From an uncultured Clostridia bacterium (GTDB taxonomy: Bacteria; Bacillota; Clostridia; Christensenellales; CAG-314), in assembly GCA_947623225.1 (NCBI GenBank), contig CANQGO010000017.1, positions 1-34,091 on the forward strand: a DNA stretch of 34,091 nucleotides, written 5' to 3'. Numbering within the stretch: the stretch's first letter is position 1; each line of letters opens with the position of its first letter. The notes beneath the pieces are model-generated. The model had not been told where the DNA came from. It made no database searches and saw only the letters and a list, made by a program, of their open reading frames with translations. The position numbers were made by a program, and so were the translations under genes. Shown here in pieces: positions 23,535 through 31,656 of the stretch.

Positions 23535-24257
23535 CTACCTCATATCCCGCACGGCGTAGAACGTCCATCTGTCGCTCTCGGGGCGCAATGGCAGTCCGTA
23601 ACTCTCCGTGACCTCGCGCATGGTGAAGCCGTTGCGCTCCACCGCCGCCGTGATGCTCTCTATGGTATGGGGGTACTGTATATGCTGTTCTTCCTTGCGC
23701 AGGTACGCGCCGTGCGTCATCTTGACGAACAGCACCAGGTCCATAATGAGCCGCCTGCCTGTGAACTTGTTGTTCCAGAACAGCGTCGCCTTATCGTCGT
23801 CCCAGTAGTACAGTTGCTTGTCCATCCCCGCCATCTTGTAGGGGGTGGAGATATCGAAGATAAAGGGTCCGCCCGGCGTCATATTGTCGTGTACGTGCAG
23901 GAAAAAGTCGTCCAACTCCGTCGGCTTGAGGTAGTTGATACCGTCATTGACGCAGACGGCAATATCGGCAAGGCGGATAAGCTTGAGCTTGCGCATATCC
24001 TGGTACACCCACAGCGTGCGGTAGTCGTCCCGCGCCCACATGAGCATACGCGTGCTCTTGTCCACGCCGATCATATTCAGTCCCGCCGCGCACAGACGCT
24101 TTGCCATCTTGCCCGTGCCGCAGGCTATGTCCACGCCCCGCTTGGAGCCGTGCTCGTGCGCCGCCTTCAGGATATACTCCGCCCAGCGGTCGTAGTCGCC
24201 GTCGTCCTTGGTGAACTTGTTGTAGAAGGGCGCGAGAAATTTGTAACAATGACTCAT
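23535..24257 (-). CDS. class I SAM-dependent methyltransferase
   Basis: A 240-residue cytosolic protein with the SAM-binding motif I GVDIACGTGKMAKRLCAAG, the acidic residue after strand 2 in MIGVDKSTRML, and DIAVCVNDGINYL as motif IV region; FIFDISTPYK is the usual downstream strand. The opening YKFLAPFYNKFTKDDGDYDRWAEYIL is common in small-molecule methyltransferases of Clostridia whose substrate is unknown. It lies 2 bp after the membrane protein gene and 3 bp before hslO, so the three are one operon, but no functional link between them is evident. Confidence 0.88.
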   Translation of the reverse strand: MSHCYKFLAPFYNKFTKDDGDYDRWAEYILKAAHEHGSKRGVDIACGTGKMAKRLCAAGLNMIGVDKSTRMLMWARDDYRTLWVYQDMRKLKLIRLADIAVCVNDGINYLKPTELDDFFLHVHDNMTPGGPFIFDISTPYKMAGMDKQLYYWDDDKATLFWNNKFTGRRLIMDLVLFVKMTHGAYLRKEEQHIQYPHTIESITAAVERNGFTMREVTESYGLPLRPESDRWTFYAVRDMR

Positions 24258-24259
24258 CT

Positions 24260-25420
24260 TCAGTCCTCGCTCGCGTCGTCGCTTGTCGCAGGCTGCTCTG
24301 CCGCTTCTTCCGCAGGCTCTGCGCCGGACTGCTCGTCCGTCTCGCTCGGGGTATCTTGCGTAGTCTCGTCCGCGTTCTGCTCTGTCGTCGGCTCGCTATC
24401 GGCAAGTTGCTTGGGAGCGGACTTTTTGGTCTTTGCCTTGCGCGGAGCGTCGGAGGGGGTCTCCTGCTCGGGGACGTACTCGTCCTTGATCTCGCGCTCA
24501 GCCGCGTTCTTGGCTTGCTTCTTCTTGCGCACGGGCACGGGATGGAAGAGGGCGAAGGTCTTCATCATATGTGTCTGCCACACCAGCGGGAAGTACAATC
24601 CGCCGAACATGAGCATGATGATCATATATATCTGCTGCAGGAAACTGCCGAATACGAAGTACAGACCTATGGGTATGAGAGCCACGACGAAGTGGATGAT
24701 ATTCGGAAGGATATTCAGCCACATTAGCCGCCAGGCGTCGTCGAGGTTGGCGTAGACGGACTGCTTGTACGTCACGGTGACGGAGCAAAGTATGAGTACA
24801 TACATTGCCACAAAGAATGCCAATATGGAAAGCAGCACCGTGCCCGTGATAGCCAGCCAGAGGATGGTACCCTTGAGGGCGGCGTAGAAGCACCATATGC
24901 CGTACACGCTGCCGGCGATGACGGCGGTACCGACGAAAGCGTAGAGAATGTTCGCCTTGATACCCTTCCACATGCTGCGGAACACGCCCACGGTGGACAA
25001 CTTGCCCGTCCAGAACGCGTCACGTATGACGGCAAAGCCGCCGGAGAACATGAGCGTCATGACCAATGCAGCCACGGCGGACATTCCGAAGTAGAACAGT
25101 TGGGTGTGGAACGTCTGCGCGGTGAGGTAGTCGGCTACGGTCGCGTACTGACCCGTGGAGCCGAACCAGGCACCCGTGGAGAAGCCTATACCGTTCAGCA
25201 TGGGCAATGCGCGCTGTATCTCGGACAGGCGGAAACTGCTCAGCAGTATGATTACCAGCATAGGCAGTATGCACATTATCATAAGGAAGTTGTAGCCGAA
25301 CATGCGCCAGATATTCTCGCGGTATATGACCTTGAAAAATTTCCAAGTGGACAGCCTGTTCAGCCGCTTGGTGACGTGCTCGTTGCGCTCGTTGTCTAAT
25401 CTGATCTTGCTATAATCCAT
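24260..25420 (-). CDS. polytopic membrane protein with acidic low-complexity tail, weakly DUF624/YesL-like
   Basis: A 386-residue protein. Residues about 40-60, 105-130, 150-175, 185-215 and 235-275 are hydrophobic, giving five or six helices. The segment after the first helix and the repeated aromatic-tryptophan pattern (GVFRSMWKGIKAN, DAWRLMWLNILPNII) recall YesL-type DUF624 proteins, but the match is weak. From about residue 295 the tail is hydrophilic: basic first (RKKKQAKNAAER), then a long stretch of E, T, P, A, S, Q and D to the end. ATG at 25420 follows AAGG, and a good promoter lies 50 bp upstream. It heads the operon with the methyltransferase and hslO. Function unknown. Confidence 0.8.
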   Translation of the reverse strand: MDYSKIRLDNERNEHVTKRLNRLSTWKFFKVIYRENIWRMFGYNFLMIMCILPMLVIILLSSFRLSEIQRALPMLNGIGFSTGAWFGSTGQYATVADYLTAQTFHTQLFYFGMSAVAALVMTLMFSGGFAVIRDAFWTGKLSTVGVFRSMWKGIKANILYAFVGTAVIAGSVYGIWCFYAALKGTILWLAITGTVLLSILAFFVAMYVLILCSVTVTYKQSVYANLDDAWRLMWLNILPNIIHFVVALIPIGLYFVFGSFLQQIYMIIMLMFGGLYFPLVWQTHMMKTFALFHPVPVRKKKQAKNAAEREIKDEYVPEQETPSDAPRKAKTKKSAPKQLADSEPTTEQNADETTQDTPSETDEQSGAEPAEEAAEQPATSDDASED

Positions 25421-25469
25421 ATATCTACCTTCATCGCCCCCGCTCGCGCGGTCGTGTATAGTCTATATA

Positions 25470-25498
25470 AGTATACCAAATATCCCGAGATATTTCAA
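25470..25498 (-). promoter_or_regulatory. promoter of the membrane protein/methyltransferase/hslO operon
   Basis: On the minus strand TTGAAA (25493-25498), 17-bp spacer, TATACT (25470-25475). The start near 25463 gives a leader of about 42 nt. The remaining 200 bp up to asd hold no gene; the asd promoter was not identified with confidence. Confidence 0.8.
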
Positions 25499-25703
25499 GT
25501 AAATACGCCATAAAAAAGAAATATATATAAGGGCGGGAAAAGAGGAGAAACGCACCACTCACACCGACAGAAAGATACCGGTGCCGCAAAAGAAGTAAGG
25601 GAGAGAGATCGAGAGAGACAGGCGAGGGGAAAGTTATTGTGTTGGCGCGGGAAAGTGTCACATTTTGCGGGATGAGTCATATCCTACTACAAAAAGGAGA
25701 ATT

Positions 25704-26681
25704 ATGAAAAATATTGCCATTGTAGGTGCGACGGGGTTGGTGGGAATGAGGCTGGTGCGCCTGTTGGAGCAGGTGCGGGGCGTACGACTGCGGCTATTCG
25801 CTCACGCTTCGGCAGGGAGCACGCTGGAATTGCGCGGCAGGTCCGTCACGGTGGAGCCATGCGAGAATATAGCGGGGGCGAACCTCGACTATGCCCTATT
25901 CATGACGCCGGCGGAGGTATCGGCAAGGTTCATCCCCGCGCTTGTACGGCAGGGGGTGGTCTGCATAGACAACAGCGCGCACTTTCGCCTGAAACGGGGC
26001 GTGCCGCTGGTCGTGCCTTCCGTCAACGGCGAGAGCGCGAGAGGGCATTTGCTCATTGCCAATCCCAACTGCTCCACCATCCAGGTGGTCATTCCTTTGC
26101 ACGCGCTGCTGCCGCTGGAGCCTTACGCCTTCACCGCCGTCACGTACCAATCGGCGAGCGGAGCGGGCGGCGAGGCTTTGAAAGAACTCACCGAACGGCG
26201 CGGATACGGGGAGTTGCATGCGCTGCGCCATCCGCTGTACGACAACCTTCTGCCCATGATAGGCAATATCCGCGAGGACGGCAGCACGGACGAGGAGCGC
26301 AAACTGGTAGACGAGAGCAGAAAGATACTGGCTTTGCCGCGACTGAAGGTCAATTCCTTTTGCTGTCGGGTGCCGGTGTCCGTGGGGCACGGCGTATTTG
26401 TCAATGTACGTATGCGCAAAAAGGCGGACATATCGGACATTCGCGCGCTGCTGCAGAGGGAAAAGGACATAATACTGCTGGACGAGGCGGAAGGGGGCGT
26501 GTACCCTATGCCGCTGACCCTGCGCAATACTCGCTACGTGGGCGTGGGCAGAGTGCACCGCGACCCGACGGGCGAGGGCTGGAACTTCTTCTGCGCGGCG
26601 GACAACCTGCTGCGCGGCGCGGCGTACAACGCCTACGAAATTTTGATGAACAGGCTCGCGGAGGACTCGCCATGCTTGTGA
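25704..26681 (+). CDS. asd: aspartate-semialdehyde dehydrogenase
   Basis: Reduces aspartyl phosphate to aspartate semialdehyde with NADPH. The 325-residue protein starts MKNIAIVGATGLVGMRLVR, the Rossmann motif, and has the catalytic cysteine in ANPNCSTIQ, then SASGAGGEALKEL and RVPVSVGHGVFVNVRM, all hallmarks of the family. ATG at 25704 is supported by AAAGGAG 6 nt upstream. It opens the asd-dapA-dapB operon and overlaps dapA by 10 bp. Its product feeds DapA here, with the aspartate kinase gene about 24 kb away supplying its substrate. Confidence 0.96.
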   Translation: MKNIAIVGATGLVGMRLVRLLEQVRGVRLRLFAHASAGSTLELRGRSVTVEPCENIAGANLDYALFMTPAEVSARFIPALVRQGVVCIDNSAHFRLKRGVPLVVPSVNGESARGHLLIANPNCSTIQVVIPLHALLPLEPYAFTAVTYQSASGAGGEALKELTERRGYGELHALRHPLYDNLLPMIGNIREDGSTDEERKLVDESRKILALPRLKVNSFCCRVPVSVGHGVFVNVRMRKKADISDIRALLQREKDIILLDEAEGGVYPMPLTLRNTRYVGVGRVHRDPTGEGWNFFCAADNLLRGAAYNAYEILMNRLAEDSPCL

Positions 26682-27490
26682 CCGCGTTGCCTACGCCGTA
26701 TGTGCGCGGAGCCTTGGACTGCAGGAGCGTCATACGACTTGTCGAGCGGCAATGCAAGGGCGGAGCGGACGGTGTGCTCGTTGCCGGCACCACCGGCGAA
26801 GGGGCTATGCTGTCGCCGACGGAAAAGCACCGACTGGTGCGCTTGGTCAAAAGCGTCGCGCCGACTATGCCCATATGGATAGGTATAGAATGTATCCGAA
26901 CGGCTGCGGAGGACGCTCGTATGGCTGAGGCTTGGGGCGCGGCAGGGGTGCTCGTGTCTCCGCCCGCCTTTGTAAAGTGTACCGAGAGGGGGTTCGTCGA
27001 ATACGTTCGCACCATTGCCCGAGCGGCAGACTTGCCCGTCATGCTGTACAACGCGCCTTCGCGCTGCGGCTACGCCCTGCCCGAGACCGCGCTCGACCTT
27101 CTCGCGGGACGGGTGCGTTACCTCAAGGACGCGGGGACGGACCTCGACTATACCGAAAGACTTGCGACGCGTTTCCAAGTGCTGTGCGGCAACGACGCGC
27201 TGCTTGCTCCGATGACGGAGCGGGGAGCCGTGGGCGCGGTGTCCGTGGTGAGTAATGTCGCGCCCCTTCTCACTCGCAGGCTGCTCGAGGGCGTGGGCAG
27301 TGCTCGGGACAGGGAAGTTTTCGACAAATTGGCAAAGGCGATGAGCCTCGAAGTCAATCCGATACCCGTGAAGTATCTCCTCTGCCGCTTGGGGATATTC
27401 GCTACCGACGAAGTGCGGCTGCCGCTGACGGCGGCGGAGCCTGCCCCCATAGACGCGCTGACGGCGGACATTTGGGAGGAGATATGCTGA
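26672..27490 (+). CDS. dapA: 4-hydroxy-tetrahydrodipicolinate synthase
   Basis: Condenses pyruvate with aspartate semialdehyde. The 272-residue TIM barrel has AGTTGEGAMLSPTEK with the pyruvate-binding TT pair, the catalytic tyrosine in YNAPSRCGY, and the Schiff-base lysine in RYLKDAGTDL; NPIPVKYLL near the end matches the family. It is about 20 residues shorter than usual (about 290). ATG at 26672 overlaps asd by 10 bp; the frame is open upstream, but that part lies within asd. It overlaps dapB by 7 bp. Confidence 0.96.
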   Translation: MLVTALPTPYVRGALDCRSVIRLVERQCKGGADGVLVAGTTGEGAMLSPTEKHRLVRLVKSVAPTMPIWIGIECIRTAAEDARMAEAWGAAGVLVSPPAFVKCTERGFVEYVRTIARAADLPVMLYNAPSRCGYALPETALDLLAGRVRYLKDAGTDLDYTERLATRFQVLCGNDALLAPMTERGAVGAVSVVSNVAPLLTRRLLEGVGSARDREVFDKLAKAMSLEVNPIPVKYLLCRLGIFATDEVRLPLTAAEPAPIDALTADIWEEIC

Positions 27491-28146
27491 CGATAGCCGT
27501 ATTCGGAGCAAAGGGACGAGTGGGAAGTCGGGTGTGTCGACTGGCTGTCGAGCGGGGATACAAGATCGTTCCCATAGACGTCGACACGACGGAAGCGGAG
27601 TTACAAAACGCGCGTGCCGACGTGGCGATAGACTTCGCGCTGCCCTGCGCCACCGAGCGGGTGTGCGGATTTTGCAGGCAAAGGCGTATTCCGCTGGTCA
27701 CGGGAGTGACGGGCAGAAACGCAACCGAGCAGGGGCTTGTAGAACAACTTGCCCGCCATGTCAAGGTGGTAGAGAAAGACAACTTCGCGCAAGGCGTCGA
27801 AGTGCTGACGCGGCTGGTACAGGTAGCGAGCGAGGCACTCGCGGGGTGGGAATGTGAGATCGTGGAAGCGCACAGGCGGGGCAAAAAGGACGCGCCGAGC
27901 GGAACGGCGCGTATGTTGGCGGCGAAGATCGCCGAGAAAAAAAACTTCGGCACCGTCACCGTGCACTCGCTCCGACTGGGAGACGAGACAGGGACGCATA
28001 CCGTCGTATTTGCCGCGCGAGGCGAGACTGTGACTATCTCGCACCGCGCCGTATCTATAGATATATTCGCTCGGGGCGCGCTGGACGCCGCTGTCAGAGT
28101 TTGCGGCGCAGCATGTCCCCCGCCTGCAAGCGGTAAGGACAGCTGA
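27484..28146 (+). CDS. dapB: 4-hydroxy-tetrahydrodipicolinate reductase, compact form
   Basis: Reduces the DapA product to tetrahydrodipicolinate, the substrate of Ddh. The 220-residue protein starts MLTIAVFGAKGRVGSR, the nucleotide-binding motif, and has VTGVTGR, the catalytic EAHRRGKKDAPSGTA (canonical E.HH..K.DAPSGTA, so the second histidine is Arg here), and SHRAVSIDIFARGALDAA near the end. Usual length is about 250-270; both the N-terminal domain and the tail are reduced. The last 17 codons lie opposite the end of the convergent U32 gene (28094-28146), and the usual PGLYDM-type ending is missing. ATG at 27484 has GGAGGAG upstream and overlaps dapA. Confidence 0.92.
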   Translation: MLTIAVFGAKGRVGSRVCRLAVERGYKIVPIDVDTTEAELQNARADVAIDFALPCATERVCGFCRQRRIPLVTGVTGRNATEQGLVEQLARHVKVVEKDNFAQGVEVLTRLVQVASEALAGWECEIVEAHRRGKKDAPSGTARMLAAKIAEKKNFGTVTVHSLRLGDETGTHTVVFAARGETVTISHRAVSIDIFARGALDAAVRVCGAACPPPASGKDS

Positions 28147-29320
28147 TGGTCACGCGCTGCTTGACTCTGTTGCACACCGTGAGGGGCTGTCCGTCGGGGT
28201 CTGTCGCGCTCTCGACTACAAAGGGCAGACCGCTGTCCTCGCCCGCCGAGACAGACTCCAGCGCGTCGCCTGTTTCGAAACGGTTGCGCACCTCCACCGT
28301 CGCGCTGTGCCCGTCGCTGCTCAAGACTGCCGCGACGAACTTGTACGTCTCCACCGCCTTGCTGTCATTGAGATACTGTCCGCCTCTGTCGCCGTCGAAG
28401 TAGAAACCCGTCGTGTAGTCGCGATGAGAGGCTTTGTCCAACTCGGCGAGCAGTTTCCTCACCAAGACTTCGTCGAATTTCCCTTCCGCTATGGCGTCCA
28501 GTGCCCGTCTGTATGCCGACACCACCGTAGCCACGTAGAAGGACGACTTCATCCGCCCTTCTATCTTGAGACTGGTCACGCCCGCGCTTATAAGCTCCGG
28601 CAGATATGCCAGCATGTTCATGTCTTTACTATTGAAAATGTACGTGCCCCGCTCGTCCTCATACACCGGAAGGTAGTCCTCGCGGCTGACCTCGCGCACC
28701 TGCCATTCCCAACGGCACGCCTGCACACATTCGCCGCGATTGGCGTCGCGCTCCGTAAGGTAGTTGGACAGCAGGCACCTGCCCGAGTAACTCATACACA
28801 TGGCTCCGTGCACGAACGCTTCCAACTCCACCTCTGGACAAAACTCGCGTATCTCGCGAATTTGCGTGATGGGCACCTCGCGCGCCAGTACTACCCTCTC
28901 CGCGCCCAGCCTCGCCCAGTGGCGCACCGCGTACTTGTTGGTGGTGTTGGCTTGGGTGGAAAGGTGCAGTTTCAAGTGCGAATGTTCGCGCACAAAGTCC
29001 CACACGCCGGGGTCGGACACAAGCACGGCGTCCGCCTGCGCCTCTTCGAGAAGGTGCAGATACTCCTCTAGGTCCATAAAGTCGGCGTTGCTCGCGAAAA
29101 TATTGAGCGTGACATACACCCGTCTGCCGAGCGAATGAGCGTAAGCGACAGCCTCTCGGATCTCGCTGTCCGTGAAGTTGTCGGCAAAGGCGCGCAAGCC
29201 GTAACGCTTGCCTGCCAGATACACCGCGTCCGCACCGAAGTGCAATGCCGCTTTGAGTTTTTCCATATTGCCCGCCGGCGCGAGTAACTCCACGCTCGCT
29301 CTGCCACTGTCTTTCGTCAT
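28094..29320 (-). CDS. trhP: U32 family protein, TrhP-like tRNA uridine-34 hydroxylation protein
   Basis: The 408-residue protein has the U32 (collagenase-like) signature ELLAPAGNMEKLKAALHFGADAVYL (in parts) and the four-cysteine set of the TrhP/RlhA group: AMCMSYSGRCLLSNYLT and GECVQACRWEW, which bind an iron-sulfur cluster. TrhP makes 5-hydroxyuridine at position 34 of tRNAs using prephenate. The family was once called peptidase, but this branch acts on RNA. ATG at 29320 follows GAGGAG; a GTG at 29344 is the alternative. The 3' end overlaps dapB by 53 bp in convergent orientation. The expected next enzyme, a TrmR-like methyltransferase, is encoded upstream at 31657-32256, separated by the ATPase/RloB pair. 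Confidence 0.88.
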   Translation of the reverse strand: MTKDSGRASVELLAPAGNMEKLKAALHFGADAVYLAGKRYGLRAFADNFTDSEIREAVAYAHSLGRRVYVTLNIFASNADFMDLEEYLHLLEEAQADAVLVSDPGVWDFVREHSHLKLHLSTQANTTNKYAVRHWARLGAERVVLAREVPITQIREIREFCPEVELEAFVHGAMCMSYSGRCLLSNYLTERDANRGECVQACRWEWQVREVSREDYLPVYEDERGTYIFNSKDMNMLAYLPELISAGVTSLKIEGRMKSSFYVATVVSAYRRALDAIAEGKFDEVLVRKLLAELDKASHRDYTTGFYFDGDRGGQYLNDSKAVETYKFVAAVLSSDGHSATVEVRNRFETGDALESVSAGEDSGLPFVVESATDPDGQPLTVCNRVKQRVTISCPYRLQAGDMLRRKL

Positions 29321-29437
29321 CTTGCTCCTCACGACCGACTTCACGCTCTGTACTGCTCTAACTCTACACTTCGTGAAGTTTCAGCCCTTTTTCGCCCCTT
29401 TCGGGTATATTATGTCAGTAATAGTAATCTATAAAAT

Positions 29438-29502
29438 GCGGAATTTCCGCAAAACCGCAATATTATTGCGGAGGTATACCCTGCTCCCGTAGGGATAGCA
29501 GG
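29438..29502 (-). terminator. cluster of hairpins, probable terminator of the RloB/ATPase unit
   Basis: Three hairpins follow the RloB stop on the minus strand: CCTGCT-CCC/GGG-AGCAGG (29480-29502), CCGCAATA/TATTGCGG (29455-29471) followed by TTTT, and GCGGAA/TTCCGC (29438-29450) followed by an AT-rich stretch. The second is the most terminator-like. Confidence 0.6.
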
Positions 29503-29520
29503 TCGCGGATATAGGGACAT

Positions 29521-30147
29521 TTATTCTATTTTTTTGTTGATATCCACGATCCACTTTGGATCACCGGAGTCCAACGCCTGAAAAAGTCGCAACACATTGC
29601 TACTCGGTATATCGGTATATATATCACTCATCTGCGCCAAATGTCGCCGCATAACTTCGTAATTTTCGACGGTTATCTTGCGGTAGATCGCTACTCGTTG
29701 TCGCATAGAGGCGTCATAACCTTTTACGCCTGTCAGTTTTTCCACTATCGCTGCGTTATCGGTTTTGCTATTGGAAGTCAATCTTACCGGCTGAAAATGC
29801 GACAATACCACTTGCAACGTACATGGATTTACAAAATACACGACCTCATCTGCTACTTTATCGCCGTGAATTTTGTTTATTTTATTTTTCATCGCAAGGA
29901 ATTGCTCATACGGATATCTTTCGGTATCGCAAAATATCACTACCAACTTGTAGTTGTCCGCTCTGTAGCTATAGGCATACACCGCGGAAATATTATCTAT
30001 AGACTTGGCGTCTTTTAACTCGATAGAGAAATTTCGGCTCCACATGCCAAGCGATCTCAAGCGATCCATATAGTCGTACTCTTCTGCACCTTCGCAGATG
30101 ATCAGAATACTGTTTTCATTCCGTGTGGGAGGCAGTCTCTTTGCCAT
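29521..30147 (-). CDS. RloB-like protein with TOPRIM-type acidic motifs, putative defence effector
   Basis: A 208-residue protein that begins MAKRLPPTRNENSILIICEG. The ILIICEGAEEYDYMDRL motif (residues 14-30, shown in part) resembles the ICEGEKTEPxYF opening of RloB-like proteins, and VVIFCDTERYPYEQF with DTE near 74-76 plus NPCTLQVVLSHF resemble their later motifs (NPCFELWLLLHF). The E...D-x-E arrangement is what a TOPRIM nuclease needs. RloB proteins usually accompany an AAA ATPase and are found in restriction or abortive-infection islands. The E.KTE motif is degenerate here (EGAEEYDY). ATG at 30147 is 1 bp after the ATPase stop, with GGGGAA upstream; two in-frame starts upstream lie within the ATPase end. 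Clearly AT-richer than flanking genes. Confidence 0.72.
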   Translation of the reverse strand: MAKRLPPTRNENSILIICEGAEEYDYMDRLRSLGMWSRNFSIELKDAKSIDNISAVYAYSYRADNYKLVVIFCDTERYPYEQFLAMKNKINKIHGDKVADEVVYFVNPCTLQVVLSHFQPVRLTSNSKTDNAAIVEKLTGVKGYDASMRQRVAIYRKITVENYEVMRRHLAQMSDIYTDIPSSNVLRLFQALDSGDPKWIVDINKKIE

Positions 30148-30148
30148 T

Positions 30149-31444
30149 TCATTCTTCCCCATTGTCACTCGTATTCTTTAGCAGTATAGATATCATATCC
30201 GGCTCCGGCAACGCGCCCAATACCCCCGAATTATACCTATCAAACAGATCTGTTTCCGAACGGATCTTATTTTCTTTTGCAGTAAACTCCGCCAGCGAAT
30301 ATAAGTACTCGTTTGCACTATCTTTAGAGGCGAACCATATCTGATCCTTTCGGAACAGCTTTTTGCAATCTAACAAAGTGGCGTCATGAGCAGTAAATAT
30401 CAACTGCGCACCGACATTCAATTCGTTGTTAAACAATGCCACGATGGCACGTGTGAGTTTGAAATGCAAACTGCTATCCAGCTCATCCACAACAAGTGTT
30501 TTACCCATCTCCAGTGCTTCCACGATATAACTCGCTATCGATACGATCTTCTTTGTCCCGGTCGAGTCAAAGGAAAAACTCTGCACCGATTTGCCACGGT
30601 GCACTGATGTCAAACGAAACATATCGTCAATAGCAACGCTCTGTCTCAGCACCGCCTCTCGCGGATCGGGAGATCCTGCTTCATTGGACAAGCCCAGCGT
30701 TGTCAGATCGGAGCCTTCTTTATAGTACAAGAAATCTTCTATATCCAGATCCGCCAAACGAATAAGCTCTACCGTCTTGGCTTTGATCTTTTCGTTATTC
30801 TTCAAAACCTCGATAGTCCTATTGATCGGTATATTATTCATGTCGAGTAGCGTGATGCTATCGGCAAATTGGCGCAATATCTCTTTGTACTCTCCTATCT
30901 TAGAATACCTCACAGCGTTCAGCGTGTAGATAAGAATGTTATCGTTTGACACAAGACTCAGTACCTTACTCAACTCTTCATCTTCATGAAAGCGATATAT
31001 GCCGTGTGCGACGTCTCGTATAAACAATTCTTTACTTGAAATATTCTTGTGCTGATCGATAGTCGATTCTCTCAGGCACTCATAGACAAAACCTCTTTTA
31101 TAGCCATCCGAGAGGGTGGAATCGTATTTGAAATCATAGTCAAATACCCTGCCTCTCTCCATAAATGTAACGCCAAATGAGCATACTTTGTCATCTCTGA
31201 AAATGTTCGAAGGAACTTCGGCAACATATCCAAGCAATACATTTTTTATAGAGTTTATTGCACGAACGAGACAAGTTTTGCCGGAATTGTTCGCGCCGTA
31301 AATACAAGCCGATTTGAGAATATTGAATCCGTGCTGCATGTGTACATTATCGGCAAACTTTTTTATTCTCATATCTGCAACCAATGAGAGTTCTACTTCA
31401 TTGGAATAGACCAAGAAATTGTCTACACGAACATTTAAGATCAT
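30149..31444 (-). CDS. AAA/ABC-class ATPase of the RloA/COG1106 (AAA_15) type, putative defence partner of RloB
   Basis: A 431-residue ATPase. Walker A GANNSGKT at 50-57, a signature-like SFDSTGTKKIVSI near 291-303, Walker B TLVVDELDSSLH near 316-327, and FTAHDATLLD with the switch histidine near 350. This spacing and the beginning MILNVRVDNFLVYSN are typical of the SMC/RecF-like AAA_15 ATPases (COG1106) encoded beside RloB and in OLD-like or abortive-infection systems. It probably senses phage or DNA and activates the partner; that is inference from family context. ATG at 31444 is chosen because AAAGGAG lies about 10 nt upstream and the family begins there. It carries its own promoter and precedes the RloB gene by 1 bp. 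AT-rich composition and position between trmR and trhP point to acquisition. Confidence 0.8.
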   Translation of the reverse strand: MILNVRVDNFLVYSNEVELSLVADMRIKKFADNVHMQHGFNILKSACIYGANNSGKTCLVRAINSIKNVLLGYVAEVPSNIFRDDKVCSFGVTFMERGRVFDYDFKYDSTLSDGYKRGFVYECLRESTIDQHKNISSKELFIRDVAHGIYRFHEDEELSKVLSLVSNDNILIYTLNAVRYSKIGEYKEILRQFADSITLLDMNNIPINRTIEVLKNNEKIKAKTVELIRLADLDIEDFLYYKEGSDLTTLGLSNEAGSPDPREAVLRQSVAIDDMFRLTSVHRGKSVQSFSFDSTGTKKIVSIASYIVEALEMGKTLVVDELDSSLHFKLTRAIVALFNNELNVGAQLIFTAHDATLLDCKKLFRKDQIWFASKDSANEYLYSLAEFTAKENKIRSETDLFDRYNSGVLGALPEPDMISILLKNTSDNGEE

Positions 31445-31478
31445 AAAAATACGGCTCCTTTGGATCTTCCTGATACAT

Positions 31479-31507
31479 AGTATATCACGAGAATATTTTT
31501 CGTGCAA
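31479..31507 (-). promoter_or_regulatory. promoter of the ATPase/RloB unit with embedded palindromes
   Basis: On the minus strand TTGCAC (31502-31507), 17-bp spacer, TATACT (31479-31484). CACGA and TCGTG (31486-31490, 31500-31504) form a palindrome across the spacer, and GTGCAA/TTGCAC (31502-31507, 31513-31518) straddles the -35, so a repressor could bind here. Confidence 0.75.
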
Positions 31508-31586
31508 GTTTTTTGCACAAAAAATCTAATTTAATTATGCACAATTTATAATAAGCCATACCATTGAGATCCACTTGCGCACAAGT

Positions 31587-31626
31587 AATATGCACACAAA
31601 AGGAAATGTCTCTTTGTGTGCATATT
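31587..31626. repeat. 14-bp perfect inverted repeat between trmR and the ATPase gene
   Basis: AATATGCACACAAA (31587-31600) and TTTGTGTGCATATT (31613-31626) with a 12-nt loop. It lies 30 bp after the trmR stop and could fold as a terminator for that gene, but the T-run on the minus strand is poor, so an operator or element end is also possible. A second palindrome ACTTG/CAAGT lies at 31573-31586. Confidence 0.75.
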
Positions 31627-31656
31627 TTAATTCAATTACATTCGGTGTCGGCGCGG

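Noticed and set aside
22683-24755. A 690-codon open frame on the plus strand opposite hslO and the methyltransferase
   Set aside because: Antisense to two well-supported genes, no domain, no ribosome site.
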